This document shows positions 6,976 through 15,237 of a stretch of DNA of 64,000 nt, piece by piece; positions within the stretch are counted from its first letter, which is position 1; each line of letters opens with the position of its first letter. The position numbers and the translations under genes are program-made. The notes below the pieces were generated by a model that was not told the origin of the DNA, searched no databases, and was given only the letters and a program-made list of their open reading frames with translations. The stretch spans positions 62,001 through 126,000 of the forward strand of contig NZ_RJUB01000004.1 in assembly GCF_024343615.1 (NCBI RefSeq). The letters are read 5' to 3'. The DNA comes from Ferruginibacter sp. HRS2-29. Lineage in GTDB: Bacteria > Bacteroidota > Bacteroidia > Chitinophagales > Chitinophagaceae.

Positions 6976-8760
6976 ATGCGCTTTAACCGCTTATTGATCT
7001 TATTTCTGGCAGCTTTTTTATCCCTTACCAGTTGCAAGAAAAATTATTCAGAGGAAGAATATATCGGGCTCCCGACGGAAGTACCCGCCGATCCTTCCAT
7101 CAAAGTGAATGCGTCTGTGGCGGGGTTTATCATGGATGAAAATAACGAACCTGTTGGTGGCGCGAGGGTGACCGCAGGAAACGGCCAGGCTTTTACGGAT
7201 GCGTTCGGTTATTTCAGGATCAATAATGTATTACTTGCAAAAATGGCCGGCTTCATCACTATCACCAAAACAGGTTATTATAAAAGCATCCGCACTTTTC
7301 AGCCGATGGCGGATAAAGAAACATTTCTACGCACAAAATTGCTCACCAAAAATGAAACCGGTTCTTTCGCCGGAACTTCGGGTGGAACTATCACTACGGC
7401 TGACGGAGCGAAGATCGTTTTTTCCGAAGGCAGCCTTATCGCCGATTCTACGAACCTGCCCTACACAGGAACGGTGCATGTAAGCGCCCGTACCATCGAC
7501 ATCAACAAAACAAGCGACATGCAGCTCTACGCCCCCGGCGATAACCGCGGCGTGGATACGGCCGGGCTTTTGAAATTATTAAGATCGTATGCCACGATAG
7601 CGGTGGAACTGACCGGCAATAACGGCGAGAAGCTGCAACTTGCTCCCGGTAAAACCGCCACATTGACCATACCGATAGCAGCTTCCGTTACCGGCACCAC
7701 TCCTTCAACTATTGCACTGTGGTCGGTGAATGAAGCAACAGGGCTCTGGAAACAGGAGAGTACGGCCACCAAAAACGGGAATGCTTACACCGGGAATGTC
7801 AGCCACTTTTCGTTCTGGGAAGGGGCCGATCCTTCGTCGCTGGTAAGTTTTACCGCACAGGTGGTTAATACCGCTTTGCAGCCACTGGCCAATGTGCCGG
7901 TACGCATCAGCCAGGCCGGTGCTCAGTCTTACAATTCCGGGTTTGGATACACAGACGCCAACGGAATGGTAAATGGCTCTGTGCCTGCCCATACACAACT
8001 GGTCCTCGACATCGTAACACCATGCGCCATTGCAGCTTACTCGCATAATTTCACCACAGCCAACAGCGATATAGATCTTGGAACACTTACCGGCAACCTC
8101 GGACAAAACCTGGTGACAATTTCGGGAACTGCCAATAATTGTTCCGGCCAGCCGGTAACTAACGGTTATGTACAAACGTACGACGGAGGATTTTACAACA
8201 GGATCAATATCGTGAATGGCAGCTTCAGTTTTGCCGGACTTGCCTGCACCAATCTTCCGGTGAATTATATAGTGGTGGATAAAACAACCAATCAGCAAAA
8301 TCAACCGCAGACCTTCAACCTGGTGCCGGGTGCGAATAACCTGGGTGTAAATACCGCCTGTGGGATAAGCAGTGTGAGTACGCTCTCCTATATTTTTGAT
8401 GGCGTTACCCGTGTGGTGACGGAACCCGCGGATACGATGGCCGCATTTTCATTCAATAATCTTTCTACCAATATTATCCAGATGCTTCCCAGCGGCACAA
8501 GCGGAAGCCCCGCGATCAGCTTCGAGATAAGCGGCGGTTATTCATTAGGCAGCAATCATTTTACCAGCGATATCTGGTTCCCCGATTTCCCGAGTGGCCG
8601 GGGAAAGCTGGCGGGGCCTGCCACCGTGACTATAACGGAATATGGGAATACAGGCGGGTTCATATCCGGCAGTTTTTCGGCGGACAATGTACAGGATTTT
8701 AATAACGCATCAAGCGTTCATGCGATAAGCGTCACCTTCAGGGTGAGAAGAAACAATTAA
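6976..8760 (+). CDS. Lipoprotein with N-terminal carboxypeptidase-regulatory-like domain
   Basis: 594 residues. The N-terminus MRFNRLLILFLAAFLSLTSC is a lipoprotein signal with Cys20 as the lipidation site. Residues about 45-105 (VNASVAGFIMDENNEPVGGARVT ... DAFGYFRINNV) have the CarboxypepD_reg-like beta-sandwich pattern; a related repeat follows near residue 290 (ALQPLANVPVRISQAG ... YTDANGMVNG) and again near 380-440. The rest is Thr/Ser/Asn/Gly-rich beta structure, as expected of a cell-surface or periplasmic lipoprotein. No catalytic motif was seen. Related proteins are frequent in Bacteroidota, often of unknown role. It precedes a sigma factor but is separated by 74 bases. Confidence 0.8.
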   Translation: MRFNRLLILFLAAFLSLTSCKKNYSEEEYIGLPTEVPADPSIKVNASVAGFIMDENNEPVGGARVTAGNGQAFTDAFGYFRINNVLLAKMAGFITITKTGYYKSIRTFQPMADKETFLRTKLLTKNETGSFAGTSGGTITTADGAKIVFSEGSLIADSTNLPYTGTVHVSARTIDINKTSDMQLYAPGDNRGVDTAGLLKLLRSYATIAVELTGNNGEKLQLAPGKTATLTIPIAASVTGTTPSTIALWSVNEATGLWKQESTATKNGNAYTGNVSHFSFWEGADPSSLVSFTAQVVNTALQPLANVPVRISQAGAQSYNSGFGYTDANGMVNGSVPAHTQLVLDIVTPCAIAAYSHNFTTANSDIDLGTLTGNLGQNLVTISGTANNCSGQPVTNGYVQTYDGGFYNRINIVNGSFSFAGLACTNLPVNYIVVDKTTNQQNQPQTFNLVPGANNLGVNTACGISSVSTLSYIFDGVTRVVTEPADTMAAFSFNNLSTNIIQMLPSGTSGSPAISFEISGGYSLGSNHFTSDIWFPDFPSGRGKLAGPATVTITEYGNTGGFISGSFSADNVQDFNNASSVHAISVTFRVRRNN

Positions 8761-8834
8761 CGATGGGGATTCAATAATAAGGGCGGGTATCTACCTGCTC
8801 TTATCTTCGTTAAACAAAACATAGTTTATAGGAA

Positions 8835-9374
8835 TTGACAGAAGAAGAACTGATACAAGGTTGTGTAAAAAAGATCAGTAGCCATCAGCGCTTACTGTTC
8901 GACCGTTATGCCGGCAAAATGATGTCGGTCTGTCTTCGTTATGCCAACGACCAGCATATTGCACAGGATATCCTGCAGACAGGTTTCATCAGGATCTTCG
9001 ACAATATTCATCAGTTCCGGCATGAAGGTAGCTTTGAAGGCTGGATGAAACGTGTATTTGCCAACGTGGCGCTGCGCCATCTTTCAAAAAAGAAACTTGA
9101 TTTCCGGGAGATCGGCGAACATCATGTGGATGCCATATCCGAAGCTCCATCGGTATTGTCGAAGATCTCCGAAGCCGAGATCCATGCAATGATCCGCATG
9201 CTGCCCGACGGCTACCGCACCGTTTTTAACCTCAACATCATAGAAGGATACAGCCACGAAGAAATAGCGGCGATGCTGAAGATACAGCCTGCAACGTCGC
9301 GGACACAATTATTAAAAGCCCGGAAGATGCTCCAGGGGCTTATTTTGAAAAGTTTTAATTTGATCACGGTATGA
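8835..9374 (+). CDS. RNA polymerase ECF-type sigma-70 factor
   Basis: A 179-residue sigma factor of the ECF class. Region 2 is visible as FDRYAGKMMSVCLRYANDQHIAQDILQTGFIRIFDNIHQFR (pieces of about residues 22-62) with GSFEGWMKRVFANVA, and region 4 as LPDGYRTVFNLNIIEGYSHEEIAAML with the helix-turn-helix ending SRTQLLKARKML. The start is TTG at 8835: a TAG stop lies two codons upstream in frame and the next Met would delete part of region 2. Its stop overlaps the next gene by four bases (ATGA), so the two are translationally coupled, and the partner is probably its regulator or target. Confidence 0.92.
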   Translation: MTEEELIQGCVKKISSHQRLLFDRYAGKMMSVCLRYANDQHIAQDILQTGFIRIFDNIHQFRHEGSFEGWMKRVFANVALRHLSKKKLDFREIGEHHVDAISEAPSVLSKISEAEIHAMIRMLPDGYRTVFNLNIIEGYSHEEIAAMLKIQPATSRTQLLKARKMLQGLILKSFNLITV

Positions 9375-10906
9375 AAGACGATTTATTTGATAAGCTGATA
9401 CAGCAAAAAGCCGGAGGCCATGAAGCTCCCGTACCGGCAGATGCCTGGGCAAATATCTCGGGGAAAAACAAGAAGCGAAGATATGTGGCCTGGTGGTGGT
9501 TTACCGGAGTTGTGCTCCTGGCAGGCATCACGCTGGGTGGGTATTACCAGCTGAAAAATAATGATGAACCCGCTGCTGTAGCTTCTGTAAAAAAGAACGC
9601 AGGTGATGAGGTGAAGCGAGTTCCGGAGAGTGATCCATTTACCAGAAAAACAATTGAAGACGGTGGTAGTACGAAAGATAATTCCATCACCGGTACTCAG
9701 AAAAATGATCGCCGTACTGATACCGGAACGGTGCAAAGTACCGCGCTTAGCGGAGTTAGCAAAGGCCATACAACAGGTGTTACCACAAATAAAAATCCGA
9801 AAGGAACAGAGGCTTCTGTTTCAAAAAACAGCATAACATCCCGTGATGAGAACGATGGCATCGCCTTAAACAAACGCACTAAAAAAAGGATCGCCGGCCG
9901 CAGCAAGGTCACTATCACCAACAGCAATCCTGTTACGCCGGATGAAGCGGATGAAGTACCGGAAAATGGTTTGCTTTCCACCAATAAAAACAACATACCG
10001 GGAACCGTGCAACCAAGTCCTGTGGCCCGCGGACAAGTTGATTCAACCGGGAAAGACAGTGCATCAGCCATCAGTAAAAAAATAGATCTTTTGCAAATGA
10101 CGCCGGAAACGGGCCCTGAAAACAATTCAGTAGTAGTCGCAAAAAAAGACTTGCCGGGCAAAAAGAGAAGCGGGCTTTACGCCGACCTGTCTATAACGCC
10201 CTACATCGCTTTTTACAAAAACGACCCGCTGATCTCGGTGAAGCGCATAACGACCACGCCTATGCGCAAAACGGAATTTACGGCAACGGATATACGCAGC
10301 TCAACCGAAGCTGCTTTTGCGTATACGCTGGCATTGCGAAAGCATATCAATAAAAAACTGGCTGTCGGCACCGGGATACAATATTCTTTCATCAAAGAAA
10401 ATGTACGGCTTTCCGGCCTGGAGACGAGCACCGATTTCAACGTAATTAAGCGGCTGAATCCCAACAATGGCGCACCATTCCTCTTTGACGACACAGTTTC
10501 TTCCATCAGCACGGGGCAACGTATCATTCATGCTACCAACAGCTACAGCCTTGTAAGCATCCCGGTGTTGCTGCATTACGAATTGTACAACCGGGATAAA
10601 TGGGCTTTTTCATTTGTTGGCGGAACCTACCTGAATATCAGCACCCGCTACCATAACAGTATCAGCGGTGAATTGCAACCTCTGTATAAAAAAATGGAAA
10701 GCGGCAGCCGGAGCGAATATAAATTTACTGCGGATCTTTTTGCGGGGTTTCGATTTTCCCGCCGCATCAGCAACAAATATGTGGCATTTGCGGAACCGGG
10801 ATTGCGCTACAGCCTGATGAAATACGATATGCAACGTGTTGTAAACAACAAATACATTCACCGGGCGGGGTTGTCGTTCGGGGTATCATGGAAACTAAGC
10901 CAATAA
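9371..10906 (+). CDS. Inner-membrane-anchored protein with C-terminal outer-membrane-barrel-like domain (putative sigma regulator)
   Basis: 511 residues with an unusual layout. Residues 1-37 are cytoplasmic (MKDDLFDKLIQQKAGGHEAP ... ADAWANIS), followed by one membrane helix (about 38-58, VAWWWFTGVVLLAGITLGG), then a low-complexity Thr/Ser/Lys/Asn-rich linker to about residue 250, then a C-terminal region with alternating strands (YADLSITPYIAFYKND ... KLAVGTGIQYSFIKENV ... AFSFVGGTYLNISTRYH) ending in an aromatic-poor strand FGVSWKLSQ that resembles a Bacteroidota porin-type beta barrel. It overlaps the sigma gene by four bases. The N-terminal segment plus helix has the shape of an anti-sigma factor; this is inference. 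A hairpin terminator follows. Confidence 0.75.
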   Translation: MKDDLFDKLIQQKAGGHEAPVPADAWANISGKNKKRRYVAWWWFTGVVLLAGITLGGYYQLKNNDEPAAVASVKKNAGDEVKRVPESDPFTRKTIEDGGSTKDNSITGTQKNDRRTDTGTVQSTALSGVSKGHTTGVTTNKNPKGTEASVSKNSITSRDENDGIALNKRTKKRIAGRSKVTITNSNPVTPDEADEVPENGLLSTNKNNIPGTVQPSPVARGQVDSTGKDSASAISKKIDLLQMTPETGPENNSVVVAKKDLPGKKRSGLYADLSITPYIAFYKNDPLISVKRITTTPMRKTEFTATDIRSSTEAAFAYTLALRKHINKKLAVGTGIQYSFIKENVRLSGLETSTDFNVIKRLNPNNGAPFLFDDTVSSISTGQRIIHATNSYSLVSIPVLLHYELYNRDKWAFSFVGGTYLNISTRYHNSISGELQPLYKKMESGSRSEYKFTADLFAGFRFSRRISNKYVAFAEPGLRYSLMKYDMQRVVNNKYIHRAGLSFGVSWKLSQ

Positions 10907-10907
10907 A

Positions 10908-10930
10908 AAAAGGGCACTGGGTGCCCTTTT
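10908..10930. terminator. Bidirectional intrinsic terminator between convergent genes
   Basis: 10-bp stem AAAAGGGCAC/GTGCCCTTTT with a 3-nt loop, A-run on the left and T-run on the right. It begins 2 bases after the stop of the 9371 gene and faces the convergent gene ending at 10953. Confidence 0.88.
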
Positions 10931-10952
10931 AAATTTTATTTCGCTCCAACAA

Positions 10953-11435
10953 TTATTGCTCGATCTTAAATCCATTTGCGCTGGAGTATTTCAGCTGGGC
11001 ATTTTTGATGGCGGCCATTTCAGTTGTTTTTTCGTTAACAATGTCCCTCAGTTTGGTCATTTCTTCGTTCCTGGATTCATCGGTTTTGGCATAGCCAAAA
11101 TTCTTATACCCGGTATACATGCTTTTGATAAAAGAGAAGTAGCGTACACAGGCTTTTTTGAAATCTTCACTGCCCGGTACATCCGGCGCCGGAGAATCGT
11201 TTATCTTCTGCAATTGTGCATCTATCAGTTTTTCCATGTGCGCACCCGCCGCCCCGATACTATCAAACTGTTCGCTTGCCAGGAATTTTCTAACACTATT
11301 CTCAGTCTTTGTCATTTCCGGCATCAATTCTTTTTCTTTCTTTACAAAGTCCTCATTGTAGTTGAAAGCGGTTTTGGTTTTACAGCCCACAATGGCCAGC
11401 AACAGCATGGAAGCAAACAGTATTTTTTTTAGCAT
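10953..11435 (-). CDS. Small lipoprotein of unknown function
   Basis: 160 residues from MLKKILFASMLLLAIVGC, a lipoprotein signal with the lipobox Cys18; the upstream open frame to 11537 is repeat-derived and not used. The mature part is highly charged and helical (NEDFVKKEKELMPEMTKTEN, GAHMEKLIDAQLQKIND, NEEMTKLRDIVNEKTTEMAA), suggesting a helical bundle anchored to a membrane. Similar small helical lipoproteins occur in Bacteroidota, but I do not recognise a named family. It is divergent from the next gene. Confidence 0.7.
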   Translation of the reverse strand: MLKKILFASMLLLAIVGCKTKTAFNYNEDFVKKEKELMPEMTKTENSVRKFLASEQFDSIGAAGAHMEKLIDAQLQKINDSPAPDVPGSEDFKKACVRYFSFIKSMYTGYKNFGYAKTDESRNEEMTKLRDIVNEKTTEMAAIKNAQLKYSSANGFKIEQ

Positions 11436-11589
11436 AGCAGTAGGTTTTATTTTAAAGATAAAAAAATCCAATACAATTGTTAATTGATAATGCATAATTA
11501 ATAATTCAGTAAAAGACCGGTACATGGCTTCCTGCATCAGGTATCCTGCTTTCGAAGAAATTTCGTATTTTACTTTACCATTATATATT

Positions 11590-12870
11590 ATGACCTCTAC
11601 AAAACATCGGATTCACTTCATATTCAGCCTTTTTATAGTAGTTGCAGGCTTTATTCCGCAGCAGGTTTTTGCGCAGGATATAACCGGGATCTGGAAGGGA
11701 ACTATTACCACCACCGAAAAAGAATTGCCGTACGAACTCGCCATCAGCGAGGCCGATGGTAAACTGGTCGGTTATTCCTACGTAAGATTTACGGTAAACG
11801 GAAAGGAGATGTCTGCCGTAAAATCCATCAAGGTGAAGAACAACGACGGGCAGGTGACGGTTGAAGATGACGATCTCATTTATGATAATTTCCAGCAATC
11901 TGCCCCTAAAGATGTAAAGCAGGTAAGTAAACTGGTGCTGAAAGTTGAGGGGGATGTGATGACAATGGCAGGGCCGTTCAAAACGAAAGCCACCAGGCAA
12001 TTCAGGGTATTGAGCGGAAAGATCACGCTGCAGAAAGTGGACACGTCGGCCCCTACCGCGTTGCATCCTGCGCTGGATTCCATGAAGCTCTGGAAAGACC
12101 TTTCGTTTCTTCAGCCGGAAAAACCTGTGTTTGGAGCTGTTGTAAATAAACCAGTCGCCAAAACAGATCTGCGGAATTCACTTCCTAAAGACAGTACCGG
12201 TTCCGTTGCCAAAATGACCATTCAATCTTCCGGCGTGGCAAGAAAAATTGAAACTGAGCCGGTAGTGGAAGAAAAAGCAGTGCCGGCTACTCCGCCTCCT
12301 GTGGCAGTTATAACACCACCCGTTGTAGCCTCCCCGGTTGTAAAGAAGCCACAGCCAGTGGCTACCCCACCCGTTGCGGTAGCGAAACCTGTAACGCAGA
12401 CCCCGCCACCGGTTCAAAAATCAGTGGTGACTGCACCTGTTGCTTCGGCTCCCGCAAAACCTGCCCCGGTGCTGGTAAGGCCTAATATAACCGGGCCGGA
12501 CTTTACCGCCAATCTTGCGAAACGAAGTATAGAAACGATCAAGACACTGGAAATAAAAACAGATAGCCTTACGCTTACGCTATATGATAATGGGGAAGTG
12601 GACGGCGATACGGTAAGTGTGATCCTCAACGGAAAAATACTGATGGCAAAACAGGGCCTGAGCACCAACGCCATTAACAAAACGATCTACATCACCCCCG
12701 AAATGGGCGATTCCATACAATTGGTCATGTATGCCGAAAACCTTGGAAGCCTGCCGCCCAATACCGGGTTGCTCATCATCAGGGATGGGGCGGAAAGGTA
12801 CGAGATACGCTTTTCGGGCGATCTTACGAAAAATGCGGGGATCACTTTGAGAAGAAGGAAAAGTCAATAG
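11590..12870 (+). CDS. Secreted protein with N-terminal beta-barrel-like domain and proline-rich linker
   Basis: 426 residues from MTSTKHRIHFIFSLFIVVAG, with a signal peptide ending near VFAQ. The first domain (about residues 29-150: DITGIWKGTITTTEKELPYE ... MTMAGPFKTK) has the pattern of a lipocalin-like or sugar/lipid-binding beta barrel found in Bacteroidota. Residues about 210-300 are rich in Pro, Val and Ala (TPPPVAVITPPVVASPVV), a flexible spacer. The final 120 residues (LEIKTDSLTLTLYDNGEVDG ... RYEIRFSGDL) form a second beta domain. Start chosen because it is the first Met before the signal peptide. Role unknown. The stop codon TAG is part of the GTCAATAGTG repeat arm. Confidence 0.7.
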   Translation: MTSTKHRIHFIFSLFIVVAGFIPQQVFAQDITGIWKGTITTTEKELPYELAISEADGKLVGYSYVRFTVNGKEMSAVKSIKVKNNDGQVTVEDDDLIYDNFQQSAPKDVKQVSKLVLKVEGDVMTMAGPFKTKATRQFRVLSGKITLQKVDTSAPTALHPALDSMKLWKDLSFLQPEKPVFGAVVNKPVAKTDLRNSLPKDSTGSVAKMTIQSSGVARKIETEPVVEEKAVPATPPPVAVITPPVVASPVVKKPQPVATPPVAVAKPVTQTPPPVQKSVVTAPVASAPAKPAPVLVRPNITGPDFTANLAKRSIETIKTLEIKTDSLTLTLYDNGEVDGDTVSVILNGKILMAKQGLSTNAINKTIYITPEMGDSIQLVMYAENLGSLPPNTGLLIIRDGAERYEIRFSGDLTKNAGITLRRRKSQ

Positions 12871-13105
12871 TGAATAGTGAATAGTGAATAGTGAATAGTG
12901 AATGGTGAATGGTCAAACCTTCGAAGGTTGTTAGAATTCGCCGGTTTATAAAATCACAGATTATTTTTAAAGGAAAAGGTCAACGATTTTCGTTGACCTT
13001 TTCCTTTATTATTTTACAGCCTTCCGCAATTACCAATGTTCAGCAAACAAAACCATTTCGAAGATTTCACCATTCACCATTCACTATTGACTATTGACTA
13101 TTGAC
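12863..13105. repeat. Large inverted-arm element between convergent genes (ATTCACTATTGAC family)
   Basis: Left arm 12863-12913 is tandem GTGAATA/GTGAATG units; right arm 13066-13105 is the reverse complement (CACCATTCACCATTCACTAT then TTGACTATTGACTATTGAC). The 150-base spacer holds a perfect 14-nt palindrome AACCTTCGAAGGTT (12916-12929) and a 17-bp hairpin terminator. The arms abut or overlap both flanking stop codons. Confidence 0.9.
12969..13007. terminator. Bidirectional intrinsic terminator, 17-bp stem
   Basis: Perfect stem 12969-12985 with 12991-13007 around a 5-nt loop (ATTTT), core GGTCAACG/CGTTGACC, flanked by A- and T-rich ends. It lies between genes that converge from 12870 and 13106. 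Confidence 0.88.
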
Positions 13106-13705
13106 TTACTTGCTTTCCTTCAGCACCATATCAATCGTGATGGCCGTAGAAACGATCGCCATCTTACGCCTGTTTTCGGCATATTCCGGTACAATGGAAA
13201 CGATATATTTATCGGCAGTAGTAAATGCTTCTTTCAGAATTCCGTTCCACTTTTTGGTGATCGTGCCGATGTTTTGCTGGCGTTCATCAACGATGGCAAA
13301 ATTCCAGCCCTTCCAGTCGCCGGTGATATCGGCGATCTCGGTGTTGGTCTCATCCAGTATCTTGAAAGTCGGTTTCAGGAACTTGAATTTCTGTTTGATC
13401 GATCCGACCGGATTGCCAAAACCATCTGTCAGCGTGATCTTCGACATCCAGAACGTCCAGCCACGGCGGATCGTCACCAGCACATTGCCATCCATATCAC
13501 ACACTTCCAGCATGAACGGCAGCATGGCTTTGTTGAGCAAAAGGCGGAGCGCTTTTTGGCCGGCCGACAAACGCTGGCGGATAAGGCCTATCTCCATGCC
13601 CGTTTCGTCGTACACCCGATAAGCATTGGTGAACTTGAAAAAAGCCAGCTTTTCGTCGATAAAATAATTATTGGTTTCAAAAAAATCAGGGAAAATAACA
13701 GACAT
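13106..13705 (-). CDS. Phospholipid scramblase / LURP-one-related family protein
   Basis: A 199-residue soluble-looking protein starting MSVIFPDFFETNNYFIDEKL. The pattern of short beta strands with conserved YRVYDETGMEIGLIRQ, GNVLVTIRRGWTF, VGSIKQKFKFLKPTFKILD and IADITGDWKGWNFAI matches the scramblase/LOR beta-barrel fold (PF03803-like), including a C-terminal hydrophobic helix (AIVSTAITIDMVL). Bacterial members are of uncertain function; lipid scrambling is not established for them. Monocistronic and divergent from the transglutaminase gene; its stop TAA abuts the right arm of the 12863-13105 element. Confidence 0.8.
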   Translation of the reverse strand: MSVIFPDFFETNNYFIDEKLAFFKFTNAYRVYDETGMEIGLIRQRLSAGQKALRLLLNKAMLPFMLEVCDMDGNVLVTIRRGWTFWMSKITLTDGFGNPVGSIKQKFKFLKPTFKILDETNTEIADITGDWKGWNFAIVDERQQNIGTITKKWNGILKEAFTTADKYIVSIVPEYAENRRKMAIVSTAITIDMVLKESK

Positions 13706-13794
13706 AAGGCAGGTTAGTTTTGGTGGAACACAAATCTAAGCTGTACGAGCCAATATTAGCTTTTTTTTCAGACGGATTAATTTATCTTAGTCAG

Positions 13795-14883
13795 ATGAAA
13801 ACTGCCCTGCTTCTTTTCCTGCTGACAGCGTGCAGATTTGCCGGGGCACAGGAGTTGAATATTCCTTACGATTCTACTTTTTCTTCCACTACGATCGCTA
13901 AATATGTGGTCGACAATTTCCGTTCGGAGGAAGCCAGGTTTCGTGCAATCCATACCTGGACGGCCACGCATATTCAATACAGCCGCGATAGCATGTACCT
14001 GATCAACTTCAACCCCGACCCGGCGATGAAAGTGACCGCAGCTCTGAAAAGGCGTAAGGGTGTCTGTGAAAATTTCGCTGCCGTATTTACCGATATCGCA
14101 CAAAAAAGCGGGCTTACCGCTTATGTGGTCAATGGTTACACCCGCCAGGGCGGACGTGTAGACCGCACAGGCCATAGCTGGTGCGCCGTTTCCCTTTCCG
14201 GTCAATGGTACTTCTGCGATCCCACCTGGGATAAGGATAATTTTCCGGCAACCCGTTATTTCCTGGTAACCCCGGCGGAATTCATTCAAACGCATATCCC
14301 TTTCGACCCGTTGTGGCAATTGAGCAACGAGCCGGTATCGCACAAGGATTTCATCAATGGCTCTTACAGCAGCAGGCAGCCGGGGATTCCGTATAATTTC
14401 AAAGATTCGCTTGCGGCCTACCTGCAGCTGAATGAGTTGCAACAATTAAGATCCGGTATCGCCCGCATAGAAAAGGCGGGGGTTCTGAATGATATGACAA
14501 GAAACGACCTGGCTTTTTTGAAAATGAATTCGGAAATGATCCGCGAAGAAGAGGATTCGGACAACTACAACGATATCGTAAATAATCTGAACAAAGCAAC
14601 AGTGCAATTAAACGCGTTTATCACCTATAGAAACGCACAATTTTCGCCTGCGAAAACCGATAGTGAAATGAGAGCACAATTGAATACGGCGAAAAAATTA
14701 CTGGGCGTTGCGCAGCAAAAAATTGACAGCCTGGCTAAGTCTGAAGCCAAAGTTCAGCACGATACAGACGTACTTCGTGAACAACTTGAAAGGGTGAATA
14801 ACAAACTCTCCAGCCAGGAAACCTTCCTGGACAAATTCCTTTCGGCCACACCGGAAGAAAGGCTTGCATTGTTGTATAAGTGA
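13795..14883 (+). CDS. Secreted transglutaminase-like domain protein with C-terminal coiled coil
   Basis: 362 residues starting MKTALLLFLLTACRFAGAQ, a cleavable signal peptide; the frame is open upstream but the signal peptide defines the start. The papain-like transglutaminase core has the triad Cys in KGVCENFAAVF (about residue 91), His in GHSWCAV (about 127) and Asp in CDPTWDK (about 143). Residues about 230-350 are helical with heptad character (AQLNTAKKLLGVAQQKIDSL, LREQLERVNNKLSSQE), likely a coiled coil. The family may be a peptidase or an amide crosslinker; neither substrate nor partner is evident from the context. Confidence 0.85.
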   Translation: MKTALLLFLLTACRFAGAQELNIPYDSTFSSTTIAKYVVDNFRSEEARFRAIHTWTATHIQYSRDSMYLINFNPDPAMKVTAALKRRKGVCENFAAVFTDIAQKSGLTAYVVNGYTRQGGRVDRTGHSWCAVSLSGQWYFCDPTWDKDNFPATRYFLVTPAEFIQTHIPFDPLWQLSNEPVSHKDFINGSYSSRQPGIPYNFKDSLAAYLQLNELQQLRSGIARIEKAGVLNDMTRNDLAFLKMNSEMIREEEDSDNYNDIVNNLNKATVQLNAFITYRNAQFSPAKTDSEMRAQLNTAKKLLGVAQQKIDSLAKSEAKVQHDTDVLREQLERVNNKLSSQETFLDKFLSATPEERLALLYK

Positions 14884-15237
14884 GCAACGGCGGGCATTTG
14901 CAACAAAATAAAAAAGCATCAAGTCCTTGGTTCTTTACTGATTGCTCAAGTATCAAACTTTGCACCCGATGCTCTTTTCGAATTGCAGTCGCATCTATTA
15001 AAGTTACTTCTGCGTTTCAAACTTTCTGAAATGCTCTCTACATTAACTGTATTGCTTTTTTCATAATTGTACAGCTAAGATAATATCCTGAAGCAGTGTT
15101 TTCCAAATTTCTACCACTTCATTTACGCACAGTTTTCGCACCGCATCCGCAGGTTTGCTGTATAAATTCCGAATACTGTTTTTGTATAAATTTGTATATT
15201 CCTCAAAAGAGGGCTACTCATTTAATTCATTTGCTTT
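14884..15237. other. Non-coding stretch of about 350 bases
   Basis: No convincing gene. It contains a long-range pair AAAAAGCATC (about 14910) and GATGCTCTTTT (about 14969) that could end the 13795 transcript, and a -7 element at 15187. Confidence 0.4.
15187..15194 (+). promoter_or_regulatory. -7 element TAAATTTG upstream of the GH88 gene
   Basis: TAAATTTG matches TAnnTTTG, 43 bases before the ATG at 15238. No convincing -33 TTG box at the standard spacing. Confidence 0.45.

Noticed and set aside
9697..10161. 154-codon minus-strand frame within the sigma-partner gene
   Set aside because: Antisense shadow over the low-complexity linker; no credible start or family pattern.
13094..13717. 207-codon open frame on the plus strand over the scramblase-like gene
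   Set aside because: It is antisense to the 13106-13705 gene, which shows recognisable family motifs; the plus-strand product has no such pattern.
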